From Sequoia sempervirens (taxonomy: Eukaryota; Streptophyta; Pinopsida; Cupressales; Cupressaceae), in the NCBI GenBank assembly GCA_007258455.2, contig VDFB02252616.1, positions 117,010,128-117,074,127 on the forward strand: a DNA stretch of 64,000 nucleotides. The letters are read 5' to 3'. A program made the translations under genes and the position numbers. Position 1 is the stretch's first letter. The number at the start of each line of letters is the position of its first letter. This document shows positions 22,568 to 33,639 of the stretch, piece by piece. The notes under the pieces are model-generated. The model was not told the DNA's origin and did no database searches. It saw nothing but the letters and a program-made list of their open reading frames with translations.

Positions 22568-24550
22568 CTCTTAATTATAATAATATGGCTCTACCACTTG
22601 CACAATGACTAAAGACTTATTGCATGATGTGTCTTTAGTTGCCATGTAATTAGTGTAATAATTATTTAGATTAATTAAATAGTTTTAAATTTGCACTTGT
22701 GTAACAACTGAAGAAGTGTTTTGCATCATGTCCTTAGTTATTGCACAAGTGAAGCAACAAGTCTTTAGTGAATAATTCATATGATCATATAGGTTGTTGT
22801 GAGTATTAAAAAATGAAAGTCTTTAGTTATTGTATAACTAAAGTATATCATGCAACAAATTAAGACTTATTGCATGCTTAGTTGTCATGCTAACAATTAT
22901 GACAATGGTCAATGAAGTCAAAATGTGATATCCAAATGGATAATAACACTTTATGATGGACTATATGGACTTGTTGCACCTTATAGCAAAAGTTTTTACT
23001 TGCCACATAAGTAAAGGTTGTTACACAAGTCAAGATTGAGTGTATTCATTACATATATATTTTTAATTGGTATGTACCTAATGAAAATTTTCTAAATAAA
23101 TCTAATTACATGATAAATGGGTTGTGTTACACTACACATTTTCATAATTTAAAAATAAAATTATAACTATATGGTTCCAAAAATCAAATTCCATTATATT
23201 GAAGGAAAAAATACATGTGCTAGAAAAATGTCATATCACTATTAAATCCTATTGTGTATTCATTGCTCTTCAAAAAGATAAGAGGGGTAATTGACTATAT
23301 TTATATTATAAGAATGTTAAGTTGAAGGTAGGTCTTGTAAACAAAGAAGAACAGTGACATGTTCATAATGGATTTAATAAACCATATATGTGATGAGTGT
23401 TATGAAAGCTCTCTCTAAGTTCTACAATAACTTCAATATTGAATGAATCTTAAGCAAGAAAATTGAACTTGTGTATAAAGGAGTAGGTAAATAAGAAGTT
23501 TTATACCTAGAAGATGTTTTGCTAAATGAATTCCAATAACTAAACACATTATTATTTTTTATGTTCCATTGAAATTTGAGGAAGGAACCAACTTATTGAC
23601 ACTAGAAGGTTACACTAGAGTTGTAAGGTAGCTATGAAGTGTCATGCCCAAAAAAACAACATTTTTTTTTTCTTTTTTGCCATGATTATATAATATAACA
23701 CACATCGTACACTCCATCAGAATGCATGATATAGAGGAATATTAATTAACTACTTGATGTTTCATTAATGAAATTAGATAGAATCATCCTCTTCATAAAA
23801 TATTGAACATGTTATAAAGTTGACAATGTGATTAATAAGAGTTAGTTTTTTATTTAATTAGTTTATAAAACTACAATATATTATATGTTTATTATTTCAT
23901 AGGACATATAAATTTCCCAAATGATGTTAATAATCTCTATAAAAAAAACTAACAAAAAAAAATTATTCTTTAAAAATAATTAAGAAAAATTCTTACTATT
24001 CATTGTGTTTGACTTATTTTTTTAACACCTAAATTACGAAGATGGAGTACTAAGAAAAATATTTTGAAGCAAGATTCTTTTTTTTTATGGTTTTTATATC
24101 TTTTGTTGATGGGTTAATGATGCTAGATGCAAGGTTTGGGTAAATAAAATTTGTAATTAATACTTTGTAGATGTATTTGTGTTAAGGGGGAATCGTTAAA
24201 CTACAAGAAAATAACAACCATATATTTGTTAATAAATACATTATGATATTTTCCTCCTTCTAGGTGACAACATTAGAACTAACCCTTAGTAATATAATAT
24301 AATCATATAATAAGTAATAAGTGGGAAGTTTTAATGGTATATGGCAATAAGTTCATATATTTGTGTTGAAGCTAAAATGAACTTGAAGTAGGTAAAGTAA
24401 TATAATTTCAAGACTCATCTTCTTATCCTTATTAAGAGGGCTATAAAAACACTTGCCCTACTATTATTAATTTTATTCTCTTAATATGAAATAAAGCAAC
24501 ATTGTTTGTATAATAAAAAGAAGAGAGAACATTAGGTAAAGGTGAAAACA
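22568..24550. other. AT-rich non-coding DNA between LINE and Penelope-like fragment
   Basis: There are no coding signals. Words such as AAAGACTTATTGCATG and GTCTTTAGTTATTG recur on both strands between 22.6 and 22.9 kb, giving a loose inverted/direct repeat texture. The block at 23415-23639 recurs at 36272-36499 and is listed separately. Confidence 0.4.
23415..23639 (+). repeat. dispersed direct repeat, left copy (partner 36272-36499)
   Basis: About 225 bp beginning CTAAGTTCTACAATAA and ending near GGTAGCTATGAAG match 36272-36499 in the same orientation at roughly 80 percent by eye, with shared landmarks CTTGTGTATAA and CCAACTTATTG. The two copies flank the Penelope-like fragment and its LINE insertion. 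Confidence 0.75.
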
Positions 24551-24565
24551 TAATATGACAACAGG

Positions 24566-24901
24566 TCAGGAGTGTATAAGATTGATTTCTTTTGTGGTAT
24601 CCGATATATCGATGAAATAGGTTGATCCATCTGCACCAAGATCAAAGAGCATGGTGTCAATATTAGGCATGATTGAATCTCCAAGTTTACTTTGGCAAAG
24701 CATTCCCATCTCACCAAGCATCAAATTTTCCTTGAAAATTCCCATGTTTTGGTTAAGGAGGATATCTTTTTCAAACGTAAACTCCATGAAGCCATTTCCA
24801 TCAAAAAACACAATACCAATCTCAATCGGGATGAAGGTTGGCACATAAGTCTTTCTTGGCACCCCCTTTTGAACTCCCTCAACTCTAACCCTCATCCCTA
24901 A
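24566..24901 (+). pseudogene. Penelope-type GIY-YIG endonuclease domain (two in-frame stops)
   Basis: One uninterrupted frame of 111 codons to a natural TAA (24899-24901). It opens S-G-V-Y-K-I (G-V-Y at 24569-24577, the 'GIY' half) and, ten codons later, Y-I-D (24605-24613) where the family has Y-I-G. Then come the helix S-I-C-T-K-I-K-E-H, L-A-K-H-S-H-L, the F-K-R-K-L-H-E-A-I-S-I-K-K-H-N segment, and the C-terminal block N-L-N-R-D-E-G-W-H-I-S, which is characteristic of Penelope EN. Two TGA stops (24623-24625, 24674-24676) stand where CGA (Arg) is expected, one just after I-G. The usual catalytic Arg position reads Lys. The enzyme would nick target DNA for reverse transcription; this copy is dead. 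Upstream coding (reverse transcriptase) is missing. Confidence 0.82.
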
Positions 24902-25429
24902 TGTTCCCTTCCCTTCTATCTTTGTTCCTTTCTAGTCCTCCTCTCCCTTCTTCCTCCTTTGGGTCTAGACCCCCCCTTTCTCCCCCCGTCCACCTTCACC
25001 CCCCCCTCCTCACCACCTCCCGTCTCCCTTCTTTCTCCTTCTTTCTTCTTTTTTGGTCCTTTGTCTCCCTTACCCTCTAGGTGATCCTTCTATGTTGCCT
25101 CCTTTTTCTTTCGGTTTAGATCTCCCACCTTTTGCTTTCTCTCTCGTTTTATGTTATTTTTATTTATTTAAATGTTTATTTATCTTTTTCAATTTTTTTC
25201 CTTTATTCTTATGCCTTTTTTTTGTTTGTTCTCATATTTTTTCCTTTTAATTTCCTTCCTTATCTATTTTTGTTTATTTAGGCTTGTTCTTTTATATTTA
25301 TTCCTTTTTTTCTTCATTCATGATCTTATTTATTTTCATTTATTTACTCCTATTTATCTATGCTCTTAATTTTTGTTTATTCTTGCTCTTTAATTTTATT
25401 TTTTACTACTCTTGTTGTTCTCTTTTATA

Positions 25430-25494
25430 ATATATATATATAAAAGAATAAATGATTAATTATAATTATATAATTATATATATATATATATATA
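25430..25494. repeat. AT microsatellite
   Basis: Runs of alternating TA (TATATATATATA and longer) lie either side of a short AATTATAATTATATAATT spacer. Confidence 0.85.
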
Positions 25495-25655
25495 TCCTTC
25501 AATAAAAATTTTAATGTATTTATATTTTGATGCTTAATTTTATCTTTGCTTGTGTTTTTGTCCTTTCCTTTGCTCTTTCATATTTTTTTTATTTTTTATT
25601 TTTATTGTTATTTATTTCTTGTTTGTAATTTATTTTATATTTAACCCTCCTATTT

Positions 25656-25673
25656 ATATTGGTTTTTGTATTT
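25656..25673. repeat. target-site duplication of the minus-strand LINE, left copy
   Basis: ATATTGGTTTTTGTATTT at 25656-25673 matches ATATTGGTTCTTGTATTT at 35444-35461 in 17 of 18 positions. The two copies bracket the LINE. Confidence 0.85.
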
Positions 25674-28600
25674 TCTTTAATAAAAGGGGTAAAAAATATA
25701 TTGAAATCAAGAAGTTAATAAAATAAAGAGATTAGGGATCCAGTAGGCTCCTGAGAAAAGAAAGCACAAGAACACCCAGCCAAGACAAAACCTCCACCCA
25801 CTCAACAACAATCACCTCAGCCAGCCAAATCATCACTAGAAATAACCCTCTCTAAAATCATGACAACAATCAGGTGATAATTGCCCCCAACTCTCAATCT
25901 TCCAATCATCATCATGCTTTGAAGCCCACTTGGAAAAATAATCTGCAACCCTATTCCATTCGCATGGGATGTGGGTAAAAGACACCACATCCAGCATAAA
26001 GTACATCCACAAAATCTGACGAACAACCAAGGCAAGCTGCCAATTAACATCAGTCAACTTTTTCTTATTCAACAAATTAACAATAATTTGAATTAGATTC
26101 ACAAACAATCTTATGCCAACCCAAAACACAAGCATGCTCAATAGCCCAGAGAATCACCAATCCCTCCATAAATTTATTAGAGTGCTACCTTTTGTGAATG
26201 GAGAAAAAGAAAATAGCCAAGCCAGAACTATCTCTTCTAACTCCACCAATCCTAGCAGGCCTAGGATTACCCCTAGAGGAACCATCAATATTGATCTTCA
26301 AAATATCCACTGGATGAGGTAGCCATCTCCCAACCCTTTGAAATTTCTTTTTAGCTCACCTACCTCTTCTAATAAAAGCAGAGTCAGAAGTCAAACCTGT
26401 AAGCCCAATCTATTCACAATCTCATCATCACTCCTTACCAAAGGATACACCACATCACATTTCGCTTCCACTGTCTCCTGGATCATACCAACAATTATGT
26501 GCCAAACTTGTTGAACCAATAGCCTATCCCCATGAAAAATCCTACAATTCCTTTCCAGCCAAATGAAGGTAGGACCAATGCACCATAAAATCTGGATGAA
26601 AGAAGCCTAAGTAGGAGGTCTTCCCAGACTGCTCTAGAATTCAACAAAGGAAGAATCATGAACACAAGGATGTTTCCAAACACCCCACCAAAAATGCCAA
26701 AGCAGGATACAAAAAGAACAAAAAAACAAGTGGGAAGAATCCTCCTCACTGCAACCACACGAAACACAAACAGGACCCTGAAATCCATGCTTTTGAAGAT
26801 TATCCCAAGTCAAACATCTATTCCAAGCCAAATTCCAAACGAAGCAATTACACTTTGGCCATGAGAACTTGTTCCACACATGTTTCCACCAAGGAACCTC
26901 TGCCCCACCAAAATTTTGATCCAGTAATTCCTGATACCCACTAGCCACAATGAAAGCACCCTTAGGAACTAGACTCTAAGCAAGAATATCCTTATCCCAA
27001 AAAGAGTTGCATTGTCTACCAACCAAAATATTTTGAAGCTCGACACATTCCTCCTCTGAACCAACAACAAGCTAATCACAAGGATCCTTCCACCTAGCCA
27101 CCTCCATCTACCCAGAGGGATAAGAAATCTTAAAATCAATCACCCTTGACCTGCCAGCCTTTAAGAAGCACTAGTAAAGATTTAGAAAATTAGGATACTG
27201 GTGCAAAATGGAGGGGAAACCGTCCTAAGAATCAGACCAAAAGAGAGTTGCAACCCCCTATTACATATCCAGAACAATCCCTCCTTGATCCACATAACAC
27301 CTTTCTTAAGTGTTCCCCAAATCATAGAACCTTTCTGCATCAGAGGATAATGGGGAATCTCCTTCTTCAGAACCCCTCAAAGGTATTTATGAGATAAATT
27401 CATGGCCCATATATGATCCTATTCCAAACACCACCTCTAATAAAGCTTTGCAAACAATACCAACCCAGTAAGAGTTGACTTCTGCAATCCAAGACCCCTA
27501 AACTGCTTCGGACTACACGTAATATCCCACTTCACAAGGCTCCACTTAAAGGAAGACAAGCTACTTGCCCATAAGAATTATCTAGCAAATGAATCCAAAT
27601 CCTTAACAAATCCAACCAGAGCCACCTGGAGCATACATCTATAAAGGGGAAGCAACTGCACCATTGGTTTAAGCAATTGAACCCATCCAACAAAAGATAG
27701 CCATCTATGAGTCCAATGATTAACCCTTGCATGAAACCTATCAAGAATATTTTTCCAAGACTCCTTAGGTAGACTACCAGATGAGATAGGGATGCCAAGA
27801 TAGGTTAAAGGTAGAGAACCAATCTGAAACCTTAAAATATGAGAAATTCTCTATTGAATGAGCTGCTAAGTATTGAAGAAGAAAATGGAAGATTTATCTT
27901 CATTAATCATTTGAATAGAAGCAACAAGATAAGTATCCAAAGCCTTGCACAAATTAGTAGCTTCTTTTACCTTATCCAAACCCATCAAAGCAGTATCATC
28001 CATAAATTACAAGTGAGACTGAGGAGGCAAACCATTTCCTCGCACCCAACCTTGAATAATACCCAACTCCACATTACGCTTCAACATTCTCCCCAAACCT
28101 TCAAGAAGGAGAATAAATAAATAAGGAGAGAGAGGAACCCCTTGATAAAGGCCTCTAGAAGCACAGAATAGAGGAGAAGGCTCACCATTTATCAACACTA
28201 AAAAGGAAATGGAAGTAACAAAATGTTGGCATTTCAATTCACACCTCTAGAATGTAAATTAGAAACAAACAACTATGCACAGATAAACTGCTCTTCAAAT
28301 TAGGAGGGGAAGCTCTCTCTTTGTTGATGTTGTTCAAGAAAGTAAATTAAAACTAATTTTCCTATCTTTTTGTTCAACTAAGAGCACAAGGTTATAAAAC
28401 TAAAGCGTCATAGTTGAGATTTTCCTTTTTAGAAGTTCAACTACGACTAAACCTACTCTAATGGTGTATCTAACTTCTCAAGTAAACGCAAAGCAAGAGA
28501 GTTAGAAATGGACAAGGAAGGATTCTCTGACATAAATACTTAAATAAACTTTTCTCCCAACAGGTATCTACTTACTTTCAATGCAAATTGAAATAAAGAT

Positions 28601-28856
28601 CATATAAGCACAACACAATAAATGAAAATTTGAGACATTATATCAGGGAAAAGTAGGAACAAGACTTTATTTCTCAAATCTCAAGAACATAATATTACAC
28701 AAGACACATGCACTGAACAAGAACTTGCAACTAAAGAGGCTTGCAAACTTTCCCTTACACAAAGTGAACTGACATTGAATAACAACTTGCAGTATTATAG
28801 GCTTGCAATTTGTTATCACAATAACCGTTTAGAAAATAATAGGCAAGGTTGCCCTT

Positions 28857-28865
28857 ATTTATATA
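28857..28865 (-). promoter_or_regulatory. TATA box of the 3.6-kb solo LTR
   Basis: The minus strand reads TTGTATATAAATAAGGGC. TATATAAAT with a GGGCAAC stretch just downstream is a typical plant LTR core promoter, and transcription would run left. Confidence 0.6.
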
Positions 28866-29649
28866 CAAGCAGAGGAGTAGGGAACCCTAAAATCTCCTTG
28901 CTTTTACAACTAAGACTTTCCAGCATGCAAGCTTCATTTCTAAAACTGAAACAAGATAAACATCTAACCACCTAATAAAACATAAAAACAAGAAATGTCA
29001 ACTATAACAACTTATTTTTTTTCTCTTCTTCAAAGAGTGGATAAGAATTGAGATAAGAATAGAAAGAAAGCTTATAGATGTCTGCTACTTTAAATATTGT
29101 CCACATCCACCAGAGTGCTACTAAAAATAGAATGTTGATCTGCCTTGAAAAAATAGTTTCTCCAAAAAAGTTGGGACTTGGGATTTGTAGAAAATCATGT
29201 GTCAGAGAAACCTAGATGCTCTAAAACCGAAAAAGCTAAATCCATCCTAAAAAAGTGGCCAAAAAGTAGTTTCTAGAAGAGGGAAAAGTTTCTCAATGTT
29301 GAAGAGGATGAAAAAAGCAGAGAGACCCAGGTGATCAAAAACGGAAAAAGTTGAGTGGTTGTTTTGAAAAAACAACACCCTGGAAGTTTGGAGCACAAAA
29401 AATCGTTCCTCTTTGCTCACTAATCTTGGAACCACGAAGAACACTGAAAAAGCATGTTTGTTGGGTCTTCAAATATTTGTTGAGAGAAAAGGGAAAATCT
29501 TCTTGCTCTAGATGCCAACCTGCAAAAATGAATAATGAAAGACAAAATCTCTCTTAAATAAGTTGAGGTTTGAGAAAAGCTGCTTTCTTTTTGCTTTAAA
29601 ACTTCTTGAAGCCAATCCCGAGCAAGTTCATCAAATGTAGATGTTGTTC

Positions 29650-31290
29650 AAATGATAAGTGATGAAAACCTTTAAAAAATTTCTAAGGCATTGAGCCTTG
29701 GGCGCCAATCTTCTCCTAGGGTGCTTTTCCTCTCCAGACTTAGCCAATTGTCTTGAAATTTCATCTTTTTGCTTGATTTTGACCTCCGTTTGACTTTATT
29801 TTTGGATGCTCAAAGGATCCTGTGAACTGACGGAGTGATCCATCACGGAGCCTAACTAATTTTGAGAAGATTATCCTAGAGGCAACTTTGGATAAAAACA
29901 TTATTTGACCCTTCAAAAAGTTGGGCACCCTGGCTACCTAGTGCACCCATGATCACCAGTGTTAGTCATTTTCCATGATTTTCAAATTTTATAGTTGCTT
30001 TCAAACCTTTAAATGATCTTGATATTCTAGGAGTTAGATTGACCTGATCGACTAGCTATTAGATTCGTTGGATAGCTTGACTAATTCTAAGGGAGGTCTT
30101 ATGAATGCTGCATCTTCAAAAAAGTTAATATGAGGCCTCAAATCCTTGGGCGACCATGATCACCTGGGGCGCCTAAGCTTTCTAGAGTTAGAATATTTTC
30201 CCAACTTGTCACTCTCTTTTGTTCTTCTGATGAGTTCATGATTCTAGGAGTTCAAGAGGTCCCATGATCTAGCTGACGGCTTTGTTACATAGCTTATCTG
30301 AATTTGAGGGCAGTCTCTTAGGAGTGATGTCTCCTGAAAGCTGCATCTTGGGGGTCAAGAGCTTGGGCGCCCTTGGCTAACTGGGGTGCCCCTTACTAGC
30401 TAGGGTTCCCAACTCCTCCAGAGTTAGAATTTATTCTGAGATTTTCAACTTGCTTTTGACTTTTGATATTTGCTTATGTTTCTCCCTCTCTGTTCTACCT
30501 TTAATATCTCATGACTGCCAACTTGGATGGACTTACTGATAGTTTTGTTGGAGAGCTGCTTCGAATCTGAAGAAGTAATGCTAGAGGTGTTGGCTGTAAA
30601 TTCACTCATTCATGCCTCCAAAAGTTTGGGTGCTTATCTCCTTCTGGGGCACCTACCATTACCAGACTTAACCATTTTTGCTTGATTTTCAACCTTCATG
30701 TTTCAGCTTCAATTTGATACAGATTTGTCGATGATTAACAAGTCTAATGATCTGATGAAGACATCCACTATGAAGTTGACATAATCTAAAGAGATTGAGC
30801 AAGTTTGCAAACCCTAATGGCTAAATTAGGTTCTCCAAAAGGTTGGGCGCACTTGGCCACTTGAGGTGCCCAAAGTTCCTAGACTTAGATTATTTTGATA
30901 CTTCCATGGTTTGTATTTTGTCTCTTGGTTGAGACCTCTCTATTTGACCTCAAATTTTGGATGATTGGTTGATCTGATGACTGTGTTTTTTAACACACTA
31001 CAAAGCTAAGAAGAATCTGAGCAACATTGTCTGGGAGCATAAACCCTAATTTCATCATCTGATGCCTTCAAAAGTTGGGCGCCTATCTCCTTTTGGGGAG
31101 CCCATGGTTGGCAAAATTAGTTTTTATTTTGCAATTTACAACTTTCTGCTTCATTCGATGTGTTTTCCTTTTCCTCGCTTGTTGGAGATGAAATTTTTTC
31201 TACGTCATGAGCATCCAGGTGCCTAGGTTGAGCTGGGGCGCTTGAAGTATCCAGACTTAGTCACAATTTTGCATTTTTCAATTTTCACAA
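29650..31290 (-). repeat. degenerate tandem array, about eight ~225-bp units in the LTR U3
   Basis: A compound landmark, TTGGGCGCC, then 10-15 bases, then GGGGTGCC, then about 12 bases, then CCAGACTTAG, recurs at 29699, 29932, 30147, 30364, 30627, 30844, 31076 and, shortened, about 31217. Spacing is 215-263 bp apart from the last. Between landmarks, further shared words occur in order (TTGATTTTCAA, GATCTGATGA, GTTGGAGAGCT, AATCTGAG, AAACCCTAA). The units are too diverged to be caught by exact-match repeat finding. Confidence 0.82.
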
Positions 31291-31539
31291 CTCCCCTTCT
31301 TTATTCTTCGTTTTGTGTGCATGTTCATCATTTCTCATCTTCTGTTTAGTGCTTGAATGTTTCAATCTGACACCTGGCAGCTGACTGACCTCCATTAATG
31401 GCCTTGGAGCTCCTAAAAAAGCTTCTAAAAAGTAGAATAGACCCACTAGGGAAAAACTGGTCTTCTAATGATTCTGATTGTACTAGCCTGATGAGGAAGT
31501 ATTTTCGACCAATCAAAATTAGTTTGAACCCTAGAAGCC

Positions 31540-31646
31540 AAAATTTCTATTTTTAGAAAATTTTTCCAATATTCGTTTTGAAAGAAACTCAAAAAAACCC
31601 AGAAAAAAAGTTTTGTTTTTAGAAAGTTTCTAAAAATAGAAATTTT
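31540..31646. repeat. inverted repeat, 20-bp perfect arms
   Basis: AAAATTTCTATTTTTAGAAA (31540-31559) is matched by its exact reverse complement at 31627-31646, with a 67-base loop. It lies near the U3 start of the solo LTR. Confidence 0.85.
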
Positions 31647-33639
31647 CCTAAAATTTAGGGCCAAAAAACTGAGATCTGGGTTTTTTAGACATGGTTAGTC
31701 TAAGCAGACCCAGATCATCAAATTTTGAAAATTTCAAGTTTTTGACCCTCATGCAAGACATGCAAACACCAATTTTGACCTTTTTTTACAATTTTGACAA
31801 GACTTTCATCTATTTATGCAAAATGCCTAAGTGTAGCAAAAATTTTAATTTGGGGTATAACACACGACACATAACCCACTCAACCCACTCCTCAGCAAAA
31901 CCAAAGGTAATAAGAACTTTCTGCAAGAAATTCCATTTAACTCTATCATAGGCCTTTGCCATATCTAGCTTGATGAACATAGCTTTTTATTTGGAGGACA
32001 CCATAGAGTGAATAGTTTCAGTAGCAATGGCCACCCCATCCAGGATATGGGTCAAACCTGATTCAGCCCATCCACCCCCTCACATTTTGGAATGAGGGAA
32101 AGGAAGGTAGAGTTCAAATCCCTCAGCATCTTCTTATTCCTTTGAGACTCACAAACGAACTCCAATAAGTATAGCTTAATGATATCCCAAAATTCCTGAA
32201 AAAATTCAATCGAAAAGCCATCAGGGCTCTAGGCTTTCCCTTTCTTCATCTAAAAGACAGTAGCCTCCAATTCTTCCAGTAAAATGTAGCCCAACAGGTT
32301 CTCATTCAACTCCCCAATAACCAAGGAGGGTATACAAGACAAAACATGGTTTTCTTCCGCCAAAACATCTTGAGAATCTTTTCTATATAATGAAACAAAG
32401 AACTACGAAGCTTCTCTAGATATATCATGCAAAGAAGATAAATGCTCACTCATATCATTCACAAGAACAAGAATAGAATTACCATGCCTCCTGGATTTCA
32501 CCGAATTGAATAAGAATGCAGTGTTTTTGTCCCCCTTCTACAACCACTCAACACGATCCTTTTGTTTCCAATAAATCTCCTCACGCAACTCACACTTTTC
32601 TAGAGCTTTCAAAGCCCTAAACTCCTCCCTGAGTAAATCCTCTAAAAGGCCCAACTCCCTTATCTCCTGGGTAATGACATCCAAAAGTCAGTTTGAGCTG
32701 CAATGTTAGCATGAAAAAAATTTCCAAAACATTGCATGTTCCACCATTTGAGCTGATACTTCACATATTGCAACAATTTGGAAAAAGAATACATAACAAT
32801 GTCCTAAGTGGGTCTTCCCATCCGCCACCATTCAGCCACATACTCCTGCAAAGAAGGATCTCTTAACCACATAAGATGGAACTCTAAAGAGGGGGACCAA
32901 GCAATCTAGGCTAAATTAGCAGATAACTTAATAGGCCAATGATCCAAGCCCTTCCAATCTAGGATCTCAAACCAAGTAGACCACAATCCTCCAATCCAGA
33001 AATAAAAGACCAAGAAACGATCAAGTCACTCAGCAATACAATTCTCCAACAACCTCCTATTGTTCCAAGTAAACTAGCCATTTTGGGGCTTGATGTTTCA
33101 AGAAAAAAATGTTATCACAGAGTAGGAAAGCAGAGAACTCCAATCTCGCATTGCCACCTTTTTTTTTATCTAACTCAATAATGGCATTAAAATCACTAGC
33201 AATAATCCAAGGGAAAAGAGGAGCGAGGCTCTAAATAAAATTGATATGAGACCACAAGTACTACTTACTAGGAAAATCAGTAGGCACATAGATGTTGATA
33301 GAAGAATAGTTTCCCCTGTCTCCATGCTTGAAGCAACCACAGAAATAGAAGACTTAGAAGACATGCACTAGAGGGGACAAATCTTCCAAGGGTTCCACAA
33401 GCAAGCCACACCCCAGCATTACCATGAGCCCCAATACACTAGCATTCACCCCGCCCCCATAACTTCAGCAACAGACCAACCATACTCTTAACAGCCAACT
33501 TAGTCTCCTATAAAAAAAGAACATCAAGAGCATGGATTCTCACCAAATCATGAAAAAAAAATTGTTGAGGGCCACTGTTCAAGCCCCTTACATTCCAAGA
33601 GAGGATGATCATTTCAGAGGGTTAGAAAAATGAGAGTCC

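Larger units (their letters stand above)
24902..25673 (+). other. pyrimidine-rich 3' region of the Penelope-like fragment, part 1
   Basis: The plus strand is strikingly C-rich (about 24.90-25.06 kb, with CCCCCCC runs) and then T-rich, with very few purines for 750 bp. It continues across the LINE at 35462. Open frames inside it are low-complexity Phe/Leu/Ser strings and are not genes. An AT microsatellite interrupts it at about 25430-25494. Confidence 0.7.
28219..31867 (-). mobile_element. 3.6-kb solo LTR (28224-31862) inside the LINE reverse transcriptase
   Basis: The ends are TGTT...AACA, read minus from 31862 as TGTTATACCCC and finishing GCCAACA at 28224. The flanks are CAAAA (28219-28223) and CACGA (31863-31867), a 5-bp target duplication with two differences. 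The LINE reading frame is restored only if the original pentamer was CACGA, so the left copy has mutated. A TATA box on the minus strand (28865-28857) sets the orientation and puts the large repeat array (29.65-31.29 kb) in U3, upstream of the promoter. There is no internal coding region and no second LTR. Confidence 0.85.
25817..33612 (-). pseudogene. LINE ORF2, interrupted by solo LTR at 28224-31862
   Basis: ATG at 33612-33610 begins M-I-I-L-S-W-N-V-R-G-L-N (APE-type endonuclease). Reverse transcriptase is in two parts. The first (about 32.3-31.87 kb) has F-S-I-E-F-F-Q-E-F-W-D-I and ends at E-W-V-E-W-V-M-C-R. The second (28218 leftward) resumes V-T-S-I-S-F-L-V-L-I-N-G, then G-V-P-L-S-P-Y-L-F-I-L and F-M-D-D-T-A-L-M-G (near 28.0 kb). 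zf-RVT at 26948-26634 keeps Cys/His spacing (V-C-V-S-C-G-C, H-L-F-F-C). RNase H (26141-25840) ends T-H-I-P-C-E-W-N-R-V-A-D. Deleting the LTR plus one 5-bp duplicate gives the expected frame across the junction. Multiple other stops exist. Confidence 0.87.

Noticed and set aside
24566..24895. 109-codon open frame on the minus strand
   Set aside because: It is the exact antisense of the plus-strand GIY-YIG domain, which matches a known family while the minus frame matches nothing.
25053..25369. Phe/Leu-rich 'membrane protein' frames here and at 35535-35920
   Set aside because: They are translations of a low-complexity pyrimidine tract in the Penelope 3' region, with no start context or domain.
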